64,000 nucleotides of DNA, from positions 248,001 to 312,000 of the forward strand of contig NZ_QYUR01000008.1 of NCBI RefSeq assembly GCF_003596405.1, given 5' to 3'. Under the pieces are notes generated by a model. The model had not been told where the DNA came from. It made no database searches and saw only the letters and a program-made list of their open reading frames with translations. The first letter of the stretch is position 1, and each line of letters opens with the position of its first letter. Of this stretch, positions 22,114-32,500 are shown piece by piece. The DNA is from Pseudomonas cavernicola. GTDB lineage: Bacteria > Pseudomonadota > Gammaproteobacteria > Pseudomonadales > Pseudomonadaceae. Made by a program: the position numbers and the translations under genes.

Positions 22114-22150
22114 AAACAAAAACGCCGCTCTCTGAGCGGCGTTTTTGTTT
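22114..22150. terminator. Terminator of the tRNA cluster
   Basis: AAACAAAAACGCCGCT - CTCTG - AGCGGCGTTTTTGTTT is a perfect 16-bp inverted repeat with an extended U tract. Confidence 0.95.
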
Positions 22151-22184
22151 CTGCATGCTTTGTTGGATGTTAAGTTTGCAGCAT

Positions 22185-22222
22185 GAAAAAGGCCCGCCGG
22201 TCATGCCGTGCGGGCCTTTTTC
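22185..22222. terminator. Terminator after the PA2817-like gene
   Basis: GAAAAAGGCCCGC at 22185-22197 and GCGGGCCTTTTTC at 22210-22222 form a 13-bp stem with A/T flanks. It is placed just past the stop of the minus-strand gene at 22240. Confidence 0.9.
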
Positions 22223-22239
22223 TTTTTGAGTCCGAGCTT

Positions 22240-22650
22240 TTAGTGCTTGCTGCTTTCCTGGGGGAGTGCCAGCAGCTGCTTTTCCTGCACCCAGTCGAAG
22301 GGTTCGTCATTTTGCTCTGCTTCGTAGCGACGTTCGTCAAGTGCCTGGAAGAGGGTGATTTCCTCATCCGGCATAAAGTGCAGACAATCACCGCCGAAGA
22401 ACCACAACAGGTCGCGTGGTACCAGATGGGTGATTTGCGGGTAGCGGTGGATGACCTGGCAAAGCAGATCCTGGCCCAGGTACAGGCTCTCTTCTGGAGA
22501 CTCTTGCAGCAGCGTCAGCAGTTCATCGAAACGGTCGAGGAACAGCGCATGGCTTTCCTCGGGAACCTGCTCGGCCTCGCCCAAGGCGACCAGGATGCCA
22601 CGCAGGTGCGCGAGCAGGGCGAGATGATGGTCGAGATAGGGGCTGGCCAT
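22240..22650 (-). CDS. Conserved hypothetical protein (PA2817-like)
   Basis: The 136-residue helical protein begins MASPYLDHHLALLAHLRGIL and contains HLVPRDLLWFFGGDCLHF. It has no signal peptide and no catalytic motif. It lies just downstream of the acyl-CoA dehydrogenase on the same strand, 62 bp away, matching the gene pair of P. aeruginosa. I start it at ATG 22650, which has AGGA 8 bp upstream, rather than TTG 22656. Function is unknown. Co-transcription with the dehydrogenase hints at a lipid-related role but does not prove one. Confidence 0.8.
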   Translation of the reverse strand: MASPYLDHHLALLAHLRGILVALGEAEQVPEESHALFLDRFDELLTLLQESPEESLYLGQDLLCQVIHRYPQITHLVPRDLLWFFGGDCLHFMPDEEITLFQALDERRYEAEQNDEPFDWVQEKQLLALPQESSKH

Positions 22651-22712
22651 GTGCAAATCCTCAAGAGCAAAACGGGCGCGGAAGTATAGAGCTCCCGGCG
22701 CCCGCTGTCCCG

Positions 22713-25160
22713 CTAGCGGACTTTACCGGGGCTGGGCTTGAGCTCGTCCTTGGCGAAGTCGTCGACATCGATCACCTGGCGCCGCGCGGCTTCGGCCTGG
22801 CGTAAGGTCTGCGCTTCTTCAGGGAGTAGTACTCCAGCTGTGAGCGCGGCGTCGATAACGTTTTCGCCAGCGGCCGGTTGTACCTGACCGCTCTTGAGCG
22901 CCTGCTGCAGTTTCTTCTGTAGTGGTTGGCTGGCGCTCAGCAGGTTGACGGCATGCTGCAAGGCGCCGACCGGGTCGCTTTGCGCTTGTGGGCGATAGCA
23001 GCCGGCGAGCAGCTCCTCCAAGGCTGGGTCGCCACTGGCGCGCCCGAGAATACCGGCGATCTCGGCATCCTGGACGTCCGATGGGCCCTTGTGGCGGCGG
23101 CCGAAGGGGAACACCAGGGCGCGCAACAGGCCGCCAAGTACCCGGTTGGGAAAGTTGCTGAGAAGTTCGTCGAGCGCTTTCTCGGCTTTTTCCAGGCTTT
23201 CTTCAAGTGCCCAGCGCACGGAAGGGCGCAGATATTCGGGATAGTCGAGGTCGTGATAGCGCTTGAGTGCCGCAGAGGCCAGATAAAGGTGGCTGAGTAC
23301 ATCGCCCAGTCGCGCGGATAGGCGTTCGCGGCGTTTCAGTTCGCCGCCGAGCAGCATCATGCTGAAGTCGGCGAGCAGGGCGAAGGCGGCGGCAAGACGG
23401 TTCAGTGCTCGGTAGTAAGGGCGGCTGAGGTTGTCACCAGGCACCTCGGCGAAACCGCCGAGGGTTAGGCTGAGGATCAAGCTGCTGGCGGTATTGCTGA
23501 CGGCGAAGCCGATGTGTTGCAGCAGCAGTTGGTCGAATTCGAGCAATGCCTGATCCTGGTCCTCACGGCCGGCCAGAGTCATTTCCTTGAGTACATAGGG
23601 ATGGCAGCGGATCGCTCCCTGGCCAAAGATCATCAGGTTGCGCGAGAGAATGTTAGCGCCTTCCACGGTGATGGAGATCGGCGCACCTTGCCACGCGCGG
23701 CCCAGGTAGTTATTCGGACCCATGATGATGCCCTTGCCGCCATGCACGTCCATGGCGTGGCCGATGCACTCACGCCCGCGCTCGGTCAGGTGGTACTTGA
23801 GGATGGCGGAGAGCACCGAGGGTTTCTCGCCGAGATCCACGGCATTGGCGGTGAGGATGCGTGCGCTGTCCATCAGCCAGGCATTGCCGCCGATCCGCGC
23901 CAGGGCCTCCTGAACCCCTTCGAAGGCCGCCAGAGGCACGTTGAACTGCTCGCGAATTTGCGTGTATTGGCCGGTCACTAGACTGGCGAATTTTGCCGCG
24001 CCGGTGCCGGCCGCCGGCAGCGAGATGGAGCGGCCGACTGACAGGCAGTTCATCAGCATCATCCAGCCCTTACCGAGCATGGCCTGCCCGCCAATCAGGT
24101 AGTCCAGTGGGATGAACACGTCTTTGCCAGAGTTTGGCCCGTTCATAAAGGCGGCGCCGAGCGGCAGATGGCGGCGGCCGATTTCGACTCCCGGGGTTTC
24201 GATGGGTACTAGTGCGAGGCTGATGCCGAGATCTTCTTGCTCACCCAGCAGGTGCTCGGGGTCGTAGGCCTTGAACGCCAGGCCGAGCAGCGTCGCGACC
24301 GGTCCGAGGGTGATGTAGCGCTTCTCCCAGGTCAGGCGCAGACCTGTGACTTCCTGGCCTTCCCATTGACCTTTGCAGATGATCCCGACATCCGGCATGG
24401 CGCCGGCATCCGAGCCCGCTAGCGGGCCGGTGAGGGCGAAACAGGGGATGTCATCACCGCGGGCCAGGCGTGGCAGGTAGTATTTGCGCTGTTCATCGGT
24501 GCCGTAATGCAGCAGCAATTCTGCGGGGCCGAGGGAGTTGGGTACCATCACGGTGGACGCCAGATCGCCGCTGCGGGTCGCCAGTTTCATCGCGACTTGC
24601 GAGTGGGCGTAGGCGGAGAAGCCTTTACCGCCGTATTCCTTGGGAATGATCAGGGCGAAGAAGCCGTGTTGCTTGATGTGTTCCCAGGCTTGGGGCGGTA
24701 AATCCAGCAGTTGGCCGATTTCCCAGTCGCTTACCATCGCGCAGAGTTCTTCAGTCGGGCCGTCGAGAAAGGCTTGTTCTTCTGCCGTCAGCTGCGCCTT
24801 GGGGTAGGCGAGTAGCGTGTCCCAGTTCGGGCGGCCGCTAAACAGCTCGCCGTCCCACCAGACGGTGCCGGCTTCGATGGCATCGCGCTCGGTTTCCGAC
24901 ATTGCTGGCAGTGTGCGCTGGAACCAGGCGAACAGGGGCGCGCTGATCAGCTTGCGGCGTAGTTCTGGCAGCACCAGCGGTAAAGCCACGCCAAGCCACA
25001 GCAGCCAGAAGATCGCCAGCAGCAATACAGGCGCGCGACTGAACACAGCCATCGCCAGCAAATAGGCGGCAACCACTGCCAGGGCAGGTAGCGGGGCGGT
25101 GCGACGGTGAGCCAGAAAGGCGACGCCGAGAACTAGAACGAGCAACCAGACAACGAGCAT
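22713..25160 (-). CDS. fadE: Long-chain acyl-CoA dehydrogenase, FadE type
   Basis: FadE catalyses the FAD-dependent first step of fatty-acid beta-oxidation at the inner membrane. The 815-residue protein has N-terminal membrane segments (1-80) and an acyl-CoA dehydrogenase core. The core has IPKEYGGKGFSAYAHSQ, the substrate/FAD block FALTGPLAGSDAGAMPD, and GHAMDVHGGKGIIMGPNNYL, which contains the glutamine-loop region. It ends in the C-terminal domain specific to FadE (DUF1974). The length and domain set match E. coli FadE (814 residues). It diverges from the transglutaminase-like gene across 195 bp. Confidence 0.94.
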   Translation of the reverse strand: MLVVWLLVLVLGVAFLAHRRTAPLPALAVVAAYLLAMAVFSRAPVLLLAIFWLLWLGVALPLVLPELRRKLISAPLFAWFQRTLPAMSETERDAIEAGTVWWDGELFSGRPNWDTLLAYPKAQLTAEEQAFLDGPTEELCAMVSDWEIGQLLDLPPQAWEHIKQHGFFALIIPKEYGGKGFSAYAHSQVAMKLATRSGDLASTVMVPNSLGPAELLLHYGTDEQRKYYLPRLARGDDIPCFALTGPLAGSDAGAMPDVGIICKGQWEGQEVTGLRLTWEKRYITLGPVATLLGLAFKAYDPEHLLGEQEDLGISLALVPIETPGVEIGRRHLPLGAAFMNGPNSGKDVFIPLDYLIGGQAMLGKGWMMLMNCLSVGRSISLPAAGTGAAKFASLVTGQYTQIREQFNVPLAAFEGVQEALARIGGNAWLMDSARILTANAVDLGEKPSVLSAILKYHLTERGRECIGHAMDVHGGKGIIMGPNNYLGRAWQGAPISITVEGANILSRNLMIFGQGAIRCHPYVLKEMTLAGREDQDQALLEFDQLLLQHIGFAVSNTASSLILSLTLGGFAEVPGDNLSRPYYRALNRLAAAFALLADFSMMLLGGELKRRERLSARLGDVLSHLYLASAALKRYHDLDYPEYLRPSVRWALEESLEKAEKALDELLSNFPNRVLGGLLRALVFPFGRRHKGPSDVQDAEIAGILGRASGDPALEELLAGCYRPQAQSDPVGALQHAVNLLSASQPLQKKLQQALKSGQVQPAAGENVIDAALTAGVLLPEEAQTLRQAEAARRQVIDVDDFAKDELKPSPGKVR

Positions 25161-25355
25161 GCGGAATCCTCCATGGAGACAGCGTGGCTATAGCAGGTCC
25201 TCACGAGCTTAGTCGGCATCGGTAGAAGATGGCGACAAGAGCGGTAAGCTTGGCCGAATCGCGGTGAGCGCGGCAGGATGGGCGTCGTTAGACTGAGGTT
25301 CGCTTTGAGTGAAGCCCTGCCTTCATTGACGCTACGCCCCCCGGAGAGTTTCCCC

Positions 25356-26018
25356 ATGCGCGAATACCTTGAACCCGGCCGCTTCATCGATAGTGACCAC
25401 CCGATGCTAGTGGAGTTCGCCGAGCGCATGCGCGGCAGCAGCCGTGACCCGATCGAGCAGGCGGCGAGCCTGTACTACGCGGTCCGCGATGGCATCCGTT
25501 ACAACCCATACGTCTTCAGTCGTGACCCGGAAACCTTGAAGGGCAGTCATGCGCTGTCGACTGGCGAAAGCTACTGCGTACCTAAAGCCACATTGCTGGC
25601 GGCCTGCGCTCGGCACTGCGGGATTCCCGCGAGAATCGGCCTGGCGGATGTGCGCAATCACCTGTCGACTCCGCGTCTGCTGGAATTGTTACGCAGCGAG
25701 GTGTTCGCCATGCACGGCTACACCGAGTTTTATCTCGAGGGGCGTTGGGTCAAGGCCACGCCTGCGTTCAACTTGACCTTGTGCAAATTATTCAAGGTGG
25801 CGCCGCTGGATTTCGATGGGCGAACCGACAGCGTGTTCCACCCGTTCAACCAGCAGGGCGAACGCTATATGGAGTACCTGGTCGATCATGGTCAGTTTGC
25901 CGATCTGCCTGAAGAGCTGTTTTTCAGCCACTTGGCGCTCTGTTATCCCCACCTGTTTGCGGCCGATGCACCAGTGGTGATGGGTGACCTGCAGGCAGAG
26001 GTGCAACCTGAACTATAA
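25356..26018 (+). CDS. Transglutaminase-like cysteine-protease fold protein
   Basis: The 220-residue protein carries the transglutaminase-like triad: the cysteine in GESYCVPKATLLAACAR, the histidine in MHGYTEFYLEGRW and the aspartate-region KATPAFN. Such proteins act as peptidases or amidases; the target is unknown. Start ATG 25356 is supported by GGAGAG 8 bp upstream; a further upstream GTG-type start would add an unlikely N-terminus. In P. aeruginosa a similar gene stands between fadE and a glutathione S-transferase gene, which here is broken. Confidence 0.85.
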   Translation: MREYLEPGRFIDSDHPMLVEFAERMRGSSRDPIEQAASLYYAVRDGIRYNPYVFSRDPETLKGSHALSTGESYCVPKATLLAACARHCGIPARIGLADVRNHLSTPRLLELLRSEVFAMHGYTEFYLEGRWVKATPAFNLTLCKLFKVAPLDFDGRTDSVFHPFNQQGERYMEYLVDHGQFADLPEELFFSHLALCYPHLFAADAPVVMGDLQAEVQPEL

Positions 26019-26142
26019 AAATGCTCGATAGATAACATCAGCCCCGCGGTCTTTATTCCTGCGCTCGCAGTGGTAGGGTGCCTGAGCTGGAAAAAGCCTA
26101 GGACGATCGAGCCGGAGGAGATTGCGTAATGCGGAAAATATG

Positions 26143-26543
26143 GGGACGAAAGAACTCCACCAACGCAAAAAAAGCCCTGTGGTGCGGGGCATCGTGCGTA
26201 CCCCGGCCGATCAACGCGATCTTGCGGTGATTGCCGCTGCGCTACAGCGTTGTGCTGAGCTGCTCGGCATTCCTGAAAATACCCTGGCCAGGCAGCCTTT
26301 TCTGTCCGGTGAACACTTCGGCATGGGCGATATTCCGCTGGGTTGTTTCGCCTACGCCTGGTTCGAAATGCCGATCGAACGGGTAGGGCGGGTGAAACCC
26401 GCCGAGTACAAATAATAATGTCAGCCGGCTATCAAAATTTTAACCGCGCGGGTTTCACCCGGCCTACAAGGCTGGCAGCCTGGTATGAGCGGCTGAAGCA
26501 GCGTCCGGCTTATCGTCTGGCAGTGATGGCGGCGCTAACCTGA
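26143..26543 (+). pseudogene. Glutathione S-transferase remnant interrupted by a repeat
   Basis: Only the C-terminal helical half of a GST is left. The frame from about 26174 reads VVRGIVRTPADQRDLAVIAA and later FSGEHFGMGDIPLGC-like GST sequence (FLSGEHFGMGDIPLGCFAY), ending at IER. After an 85-bp element (26383-26467) the GST resumes in another frame as RLAAWYERLKQRPAYRLAV and stops at 26541-26543. The thioredoxin-fold N-terminus, with the glutathione-binding site, is missing. The left edge (about 26170) abuts a half-terminator-like AAAAAAAGCCC. The product cannot be functional. Confidence 0.85.
26383..26467. repeat. 85-bp inverted-repeat element inside the GST remnant
   Basis: The ends GTAGGGCGGGTGAAACC and GCGGGTTTCACCCGGCCTAC are inverted copies around an AT-rich centre. 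The structure is that of a REP-doublet or small MITE. A diverged relative lies at 61526-61598. Removing it restores near-continuous GST coding sequence. Confidence 0.8.
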
Positions 26544-26664
26544 CACCCCATAAAGCTTCAGCCTGCAAGCTATCTGGCGATAGACTTGGGTGGATTGTCC
26601 GGTTGTATTCAGCGGCTAGAGTCCTTAACTAAATCCATTCATTTTTTTGGCGTGTGTATCTCTT

Positions 26665-27597
26665 ATGAGTTCTGCTCTGTCCATCCGGCAGTTGACCAAA
26701 ACCTACGGCAATGGCTTTAAGGCCCTCCACGGTATTGACCTGGAAGTGGCCGAAGGCGATTTTTTTGCATTGCTCGGCCCCAATGGTGCCGGCAAATCCA
26801 CCACCATTGGCATCCTGTCGACCCTGGTCAACAAGAGCAGTGGCACGGTGAACGTGTTTGGCCATGACCTCGATCGCAATCCGTCCGCGCTCAAGCGCTG
26901 CCTGGGCGTGGTGCCGCAGGAGTTCAACTTCAACCAGTTCGAGAAGACCTTCGACATAGTGGTGACCCAGGCCGGTTACTACGGCATCCCGGCGCGTATC
27001 GCCAAGGAACGCGCCGAGCAGTACCTGACTCAATTGGGGCTCTGGGACAAGCGCAACGCGCCCTCGCGAGAGCTCTCCGGTGGGATGAAGCGCCGCCTGA
27101 TGATTGCCCGCGCGCTGGTGCATCAGCCGCGTCTGCTGATTCTCGATGAGCCCACCGCCGGTGTGGATATCGAACTGCGGCGTTCGATGTGGACCTTTCT
27201 CACCGAACTGAATGAGCAGGGCATCAGCATCATCCTGACCACGCACTATCTGGAAGAGGCTGAGCAACTGTGTCGCAATATCGGCATCATCGACCACGGC
27301 CGGATCGTCGAGAACACCAGCATGCGTGAGTTACTGAAGAAGCTGCATGTGGAAACCTTCCTGCTCGATCTCAAGGACTCGCTGTTGATTCCGCCGCAGT
27401 TGATCGGCTATCCCTCGCAATTGCTGGATAGCCATACCCTTGAGGTGCAGGTGGAGAAGAGCCTGGGGGTGAGCGAACTGTTTCGCCAACTGGCGCAGCA
27501 GCACGTTCAGGTACTCAGCCTGCGCAATAAAACCAATCGCCTGGAGGAGCTGTTCGTTTCCCTGGTGGAGAAAAATCTGGCGAAGGTGGCGGTATGA
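26665..27597 (+). CDS. ABC-2 type transporter ATP-binding protein
   Basis: The 310-residue ATPase has Walker A LLGPNGAGKSTTIG, signature ELSGGMKRRLMIA, Walker B LLILDEPTAGVDIELR and the switch histidine in ILTTHYLEEAE. It is the YadG/CcmA-like ATPase of an ABC-2 exporter whose membrane partner is the next gene (4-bp ATGA overlap). The substrate is unknown. Start ATG 26665 gives the standard MSSALSIRQLTKTYGNG; an upstream GTG at 26647 is less likely. The pair lies next to fadE and the GST locus, as in P. aeruginosa. Confidence 0.94.
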   Translation: MSSALSIRQLTKTYGNGFKALHGIDLEVAEGDFFALLGPNGAGKSTTIGILSTLVNKSSGTVNVFGHDLDRNPSALKRCLGVVPQEFNFNQFEKTFDIVVTQAGYYGIPARIAKERAEQYLTQLGLWDKRNAPSRELSGGMKRRLMIARALVHQPRLLILDEPTAGVDIELRRSMWTFLTELNEQGISIILTTHYLEEAEQLCRNIGIIDHGRIVENTSMRELLKKLHVETFLLDLKDSLLIPPQLIGYPSQLLDSHTLEVQVEKSLGVSELFRQLAQQHVQVLSLRNKTNRLEELFVSLVEKNLAKVAV

Positions 27598-28388
27598 ATT
27601 CGGAGCTAATTAATACCGAGCTGCAGGCGAACTGGGTCGCCCTGAATACCATCGTCTATCGGGAAATCCGCCGGTTCATGCGGATCTGGCCGCAAACCCT
27701 GCTGCCGCCGGCGATTACCATGGTCTTGTACTTCGTCATCTTCGGCAATCTGATTGGCCGGCAGATCGGCGACATGGGTGGCTTCACCTACATGGAATAC
27801 ATCGTGCCGGGCCTGATCATGATGTCGGTGATCACCAACGCCTACGGCAACGTGGTGTCGAGTTTCTTTGGCAGCAAATTCCAGCGTTCGGTCGAAGAGT
27901 TGATGGTGGCGCCGATCTCGCCACACACCATTTTGCTGGGCTACACCATCGGTGGAGTGCTGCGCGGCCTGGCGGTGGGGCTGATCGTCACCTTACTGTC
28001 GCTATTTTTCACCGAGTTGCAGGTGCATCACTTGGGTATCACCATTCTGGTGGTGTTGCTGACCGCGACGATTTTCTCCCTGGGTGGTTTCATCAATGCG
28101 GTGTACGCGCGCAATTTCGATGATATTTCGATCATCCCGACCTTCGTGCTGACACCGCTGACCTACCTGGGCGGGGTGTTCTATTCGATCAACCTGCTGC
28201 CGCCGTTCTGGCAGGCGGTGTCCATGGCCAACCCGGTGCTGCACATGGTCAACGCCTTCCGTTACGGCATTCTGGGCGTCTCGGATATCCGCATCAGCAT
28301 TGCCATCGGTTTTATGCTGGTCGCTACGGCGGTGTTGTATGTGGTCTGCGTCCGCCTGCTGGTGAGTGGTCGTGGAATGCGCCAGTAA
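27594..28388 (+). CDS. ABC-2 type transporter permease
   Basis: The 264-residue protein has six predicted membrane helices and the ABC-2 motif region YLGGVFYSINLLPPFWQ, near the last third. It overlaps the ATPase gene by 4 bp and forms the YadH-like permease of the same exporter. No periplasmic or outer-membrane component is nearby. Confidence 0.93.
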   Translation: MNSELINTELQANWVALNTIVYREIRRFMRIWPQTLLPPAITMVLYFVIFGNLIGRQIGDMGGFTYMEYIVPGLIMMSVITNAYGNVVSSFFGSKFQRSVEELMVAPISPHTILLGYTIGGVLRGLAVGLIVTLLSLFFTELQVHHLGITILVVLLTATIFSLGGFINAVYARNFDDISIIPTFVLTPLTYLGGVFYSINLLPPFWQAVSMANPVLHMVNAFRYGILGVSDIRISIAIGFMLVATAVLYVVCVRLLVSGRGMRQ

Positions 28389-28468
28389 GCGGCCCTCATA
28401 AGCATAGGACGCATCTTTGACGGCGGAACTGCGCAAGACCGACCGTTAAACTCAGCCTCTACAAAACG

Positions 28469-29512
28469 ATGAGGTTGGCTATGTTCACGTTTCCGCGCCC
28501 CTTGCTTGTGCCTGTCTTCCTGCTGCTGACTGCCGGCTGGAGTCAGGCAGAGGAAGCCCAGGGCCCACTGGTCGAGGTGGTGCAGCCGCAAAAGACTCTG
28601 GTGCGGGACGAACTGATTACCTTCGGTTCGCTGCGTTCGGACGAGTCGGTGATGATCCGCTCGGAAATCGTCGGGCGCGTGGACCGCCTGAATTTTAGCG
28701 AGGGGCAGGCGGTCAAGGCCGGCGACCTGCTGCTCAGCCTGGATGGCTCGATCGCCCGTGCCGAGTTGGCCCAGGCCCAGGCCAACCTGGATCTGGCGGA
28801 AAGGAGCTTCCAGCGCGCCCAGATGCTGTTCAAACGCGGCGCCAGCAACGCCCAGGCCCTGGACGAAGCCCAATCCCAGCAGCAAGCCTCGAGGGCCAGC
28901 CTTGCCCTCGCTCAGGCGCGTCTGGACAAGACGCAGATCCACGCTCCTTACGCCGGTGTGCTGGGGCTGCGTCAGGTCAGCCCTGGCGACTACCTCAGCG
29001 CCGGCCAGGACATCGTTAACCTGGAGGTGCTGGATCCGCTCAAGGTGGATTTCCGCATTCCGCAGAAAGCCGTCAGCCAGATCCGCCTTCGGCAGCCGAT
29101 CGAGATCACCCTGGACACCTTCCCCGGTGAACGTTTTATCGGTGAGATCGCGGCGATCAACCCGCGGCTGGATGAAGTCGGCCGTAGCCAGGCGATTCGC
29201 GCCACCCTCGGCAACAGTGACCAACGCCTCAAACCCGGGCAGTTCGTGAAGGTCTCGGTGATCCTGGCCGAGCGTCCCGAGGCCCTGGTGATACCGGAGG
29301 AGGCGGTGATGCCGATGGGGGACAAACTCATGGTCAACCTGGTGATCGATAACAAGGTAGAGCTGCGGGAGATCCAGCTCGGCCGTCGCCGGGCCGGCCA
29401 GGTGGAAGTGCGCCAGGGGGTGAGCCTGGGCGACACCCTGATCAGTGCCGGTTGGCAGAAGGTCAGGCCGGGTATGTCGGTGCGCATCAAGCGTGCGAGA
29501 GATGGCACATGA
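28469..29512 (+). CDS. RND efflux periplasmic adaptor (membrane fusion protein)
   Basis: The 347-residue adaptor has an N-terminal signal peptide (about 1-27, ending SQAEEA) and a lipoyl half-motif VGRVDRLNFSEGQAVKAGDLL. A helical hairpin spans roughly 85-150, the second lipoyl half is IHAPYAGVLGLRQVSPGDYL, and a beta-barrel domain follows. It would link the inner-membrane pump encoded next to an outer-membrane channel encoded elsewhere. There is no lipobox cysteine. The stop overlaps the pump start (ATGA). No regulator is adjacent, so control is unknown. Confidence 0.93.
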   Translation: MRLAMFTFPRPLLVPVFLLLTAGWSQAEEAQGPLVEVVQPQKTLVRDELITFGSLRSDESVMIRSEIVGRVDRLNFSEGQAVKAGDLLLSLDGSIARAELAQAQANLDLAERSFQRAQMLFKRGASNAQALDEAQSQQQASRASLALAQARLDKTQIHAPYAGVLGLRQVSPGDYLSAGQDIVNLEVLDPLKVDFRIPQKAVSQIRLRQPIEITLDTFPGERFIGEIAAINPRLDEVGRSQAIRATLGNSDQRLKPGQFVKVSVILAERPEALVIPEEAVMPMGDKLMVNLVIDNKVELREIQLGRRRAGQVEVRQGVSLGDTLISAGWQKVRPGMSVRIKRARDGT

Positions 29513-32500
29513 CGCTTTCGGATATCTGCATTCGCCGCCCGGTCTTTGCCACCGTGCTGTCGCTGATCCTGGTGCTGATCGGCTTGATGGCGTACGAGCG
29601 CCTGAGGGTGCGCGAATACCCGAATATCGATGTGCCGATCGTCACGGTGAACGTGATATATCCCGGCGCCAGCCCGGAGATCATGGAATCCCAGGTGGCG
29701 CAGCCAATCGAGGACGTGCTGTCCGGCATAGAAGGGTTGGACTTCGTCAGCTCCATCAGCCGCGCAGAGAATACCCAGATCACCGCGCAGTTTCGCCTGG
29801 GCAGCAATTCCGACGAGGCGGCCAACGACGTGCGCGACCGCCTGGGGCGGGTCCGAGGCCTGCTGCCGGACGAGATCGACGAACCCATCGTACAGAAGGT
29901 CGAGGCGGACGCGCAGCCGGTGATCTGGCTGGCCTTCTACAGCGAACGTTACTCGGCGATGGATATCACCGACCTACTGGAGCGGGTGATCAAGGACCGG
30001 TTGCAGACCATTGCCGGTGTATCCGAGGTGCAGGTGCGGGGGGCGCGCACCTTCGCCATGCGTATCTGGCTGGACCCGGAAAAACTCGCAGCGCACAACT
30101 TGACCGTGCAGGACATCGAAAACGCCTTGCGCCGGGAGAACGTGGAGATACCGGCCGGGCGCATCGAATCGGTGGAGCGCGAATTCACCGTGCTGGCCGA
30201 AACCGATCTGAAAACCCCGGATGAATTCAACAACCTGATCCTGGACGACTCGCGCGGCTACCTGCTGCGCTTATCGGATGTCGGCCATGCCGCGATCGGC
30301 GCCGCCGACGTGCGCAGCGTCGTGCGCTACAAGGGCCGCCCGGCGGTGAGCCTGGGGCTGGTCAAGCAGGCCACCGCCAACCCGCTGGATATCTCCGATG
30401 GCCTGGCCGAGGCCCTGCCGGAGGTCCGCGCACTGCTGCCCGAGGGTATGGAGATGGCGGTGGCCAACGACAACTCCCTGTTCATTCGCGAATCCATCGC
30501 CAATGTCTACATCACTATCTGGGAGGCAGTGGCGCTGGTCATCCTGATCATCTTTATCTTCCTGCGCTCCCTGCGTGCCACCCTGATTCCGCTGGTGACC
30601 ATCCCTGTCTCGCTGATCGGCGCCTTCGCTTTGATGTCGCTGATGGGGTTCAGTATCAACACCCTGACCCTGCTGGCCATGGTGCTCGCGATCGGGCTGG
30701 TGGTGGACGATGCCATCGTCATGCTGGAGAACATCCACCGGCATATCGAAGCGGGCCTGTCGCCTATGCAGGCGGCATTCAAGGGCAGCCGCGAGATCGC
30801 CTTCGCGGTGATAGCCATGACCCTGACCCTGTCCGCGGTGTTCGCCCCCATAGGCTTTATGCAGGGCACTACCGGCAAGCTCTTCACCGAATTCGCCTGG
30901 ACCCTGGCCGGCGCCGTGCTGGTGTCCGGCTTCGTGGCGCTGACCCTGACGCCGATGATGTGTGGCCGGTTGCTCAAAGCCCATCGGCCGAATCAGCGGC
31001 ATAACCCTGTCTACAACTGGATCGAAGACTTTCTTCATGGCCTGACTGACCGTTACAGGCACCTGCTGGCGCGGGTCCTGGGCACCTGGGTGGTTGTGCT
31101 GGCATTGCTGTTGGCGATCTTGGTGGCCTGTGCATGGTTGTTCAGTGGGCTGAAGTCTGAACTGGCGCCGACCGAGGATACCGGCACCATTGTCGGCATC
31201 TTCAATGGGCCGGACGGCGCCACCCTCGATTACACCAGCCGTTATGCCCGTCAGCTGGAGCAGGCCTATGCCAGCATTCCCGAGACTAACCGTTACCTGG
31301 TGATCGCCGGTTTCCCGACTGTGGCCCAGGGTATTTCCTTTATGAAATTGGAGGACTGGGCGGACCGCACGCGTAGCCAGTTCGAGATTCGTAATGAGCT
31401 GCTGCCTAAGCTGCAGGACATTACCGGCATCCGGGCCTTTCCGGTGAATCGTCCGCCCCTGGGGCAGAGCGCCCGCACCCAGCCAGTGAACCTGGTGATC
31501 CGTTCCTCTCTGGAATACGCCGAGCTGCAGGTATATGTCGAGCAGTTGCTGGCCAGGGTACGGGATTATCCGGGGCTGGAAAGCACCGACAGCGACCTTA
31601 AGTTGAACACTCCGCAGCTTAAGATCGAGGTCAATCGCGAACAGGCCGTGGCCGTCGGCACCGACGTGGCGACCATCGGCCGCAGCCTGGAAAGTCTGTT
31701 CGGTAGTCGACAGGTCACCCGCTTCAAACAGCATGGCGAGCAGTACGATGTGCTGGTGCAACTGGCGAATGTCGACCGCAGCAACCCCGCGGATCTTGAT
31801 CGTGTATATGTGCGCGGTCGCGAAGGCAGGATGGTTCAGATGTCGAACCTGATCGAGGTGCGCGAGACGGTGGCGCCTCGTGAGCTCAACCACTTCAATC
31901 AACTGCGTGCGGTGACCATCAGCGCCAACGTCGGCGTCGGTTTTACCCTGGGCGAGGCTCTGGCCCACCTGGAGAACATGGCGCGCGAAGTCTTCCCGGC
32001 GGACACCCAGTACGACTTCACCGGCACCTCGCGGGATTTCAGGGAATCCAGCGCCGGCATCGCCCTGATCTTCGCCCTGGCCCTGGTGTTTATCTACCTG
32101 GTGCTGGCGGCACAGTTCGAGAGTTTCACCGATCCGTTGATCATTCTCTTCAGTGTGCCCCTGTCCATGGTCGGTGCTTTGCTGGCGCTGAGCCTGTTCG
32201 GTGGCACGCTGAATATCTACTCCCAGATCGGCCTGGTGACGCTGATCGGCCTGATCACCAAACACGGCATCCTGATCGTCGAGTTCGCCAACAAGCTGCT
32301 GCGTGAAGGCGAGGAGTTGCGTGCGGCGGTGATCGACGCTTCGGTGCAGCGTCTGCGGCCGATTCTGATGACTACCGGCGCCATGGTGCTGGGTTCGCTG
32401 CCCCTGGTGATCGCCAGCGGCGCCGGCGGCGAGAGCCGCCAGCAGATCGGTCTGGTGATAGTCGGAGGCCTGCTGGTCGGTACCTTTTTTACCTTGTTCG

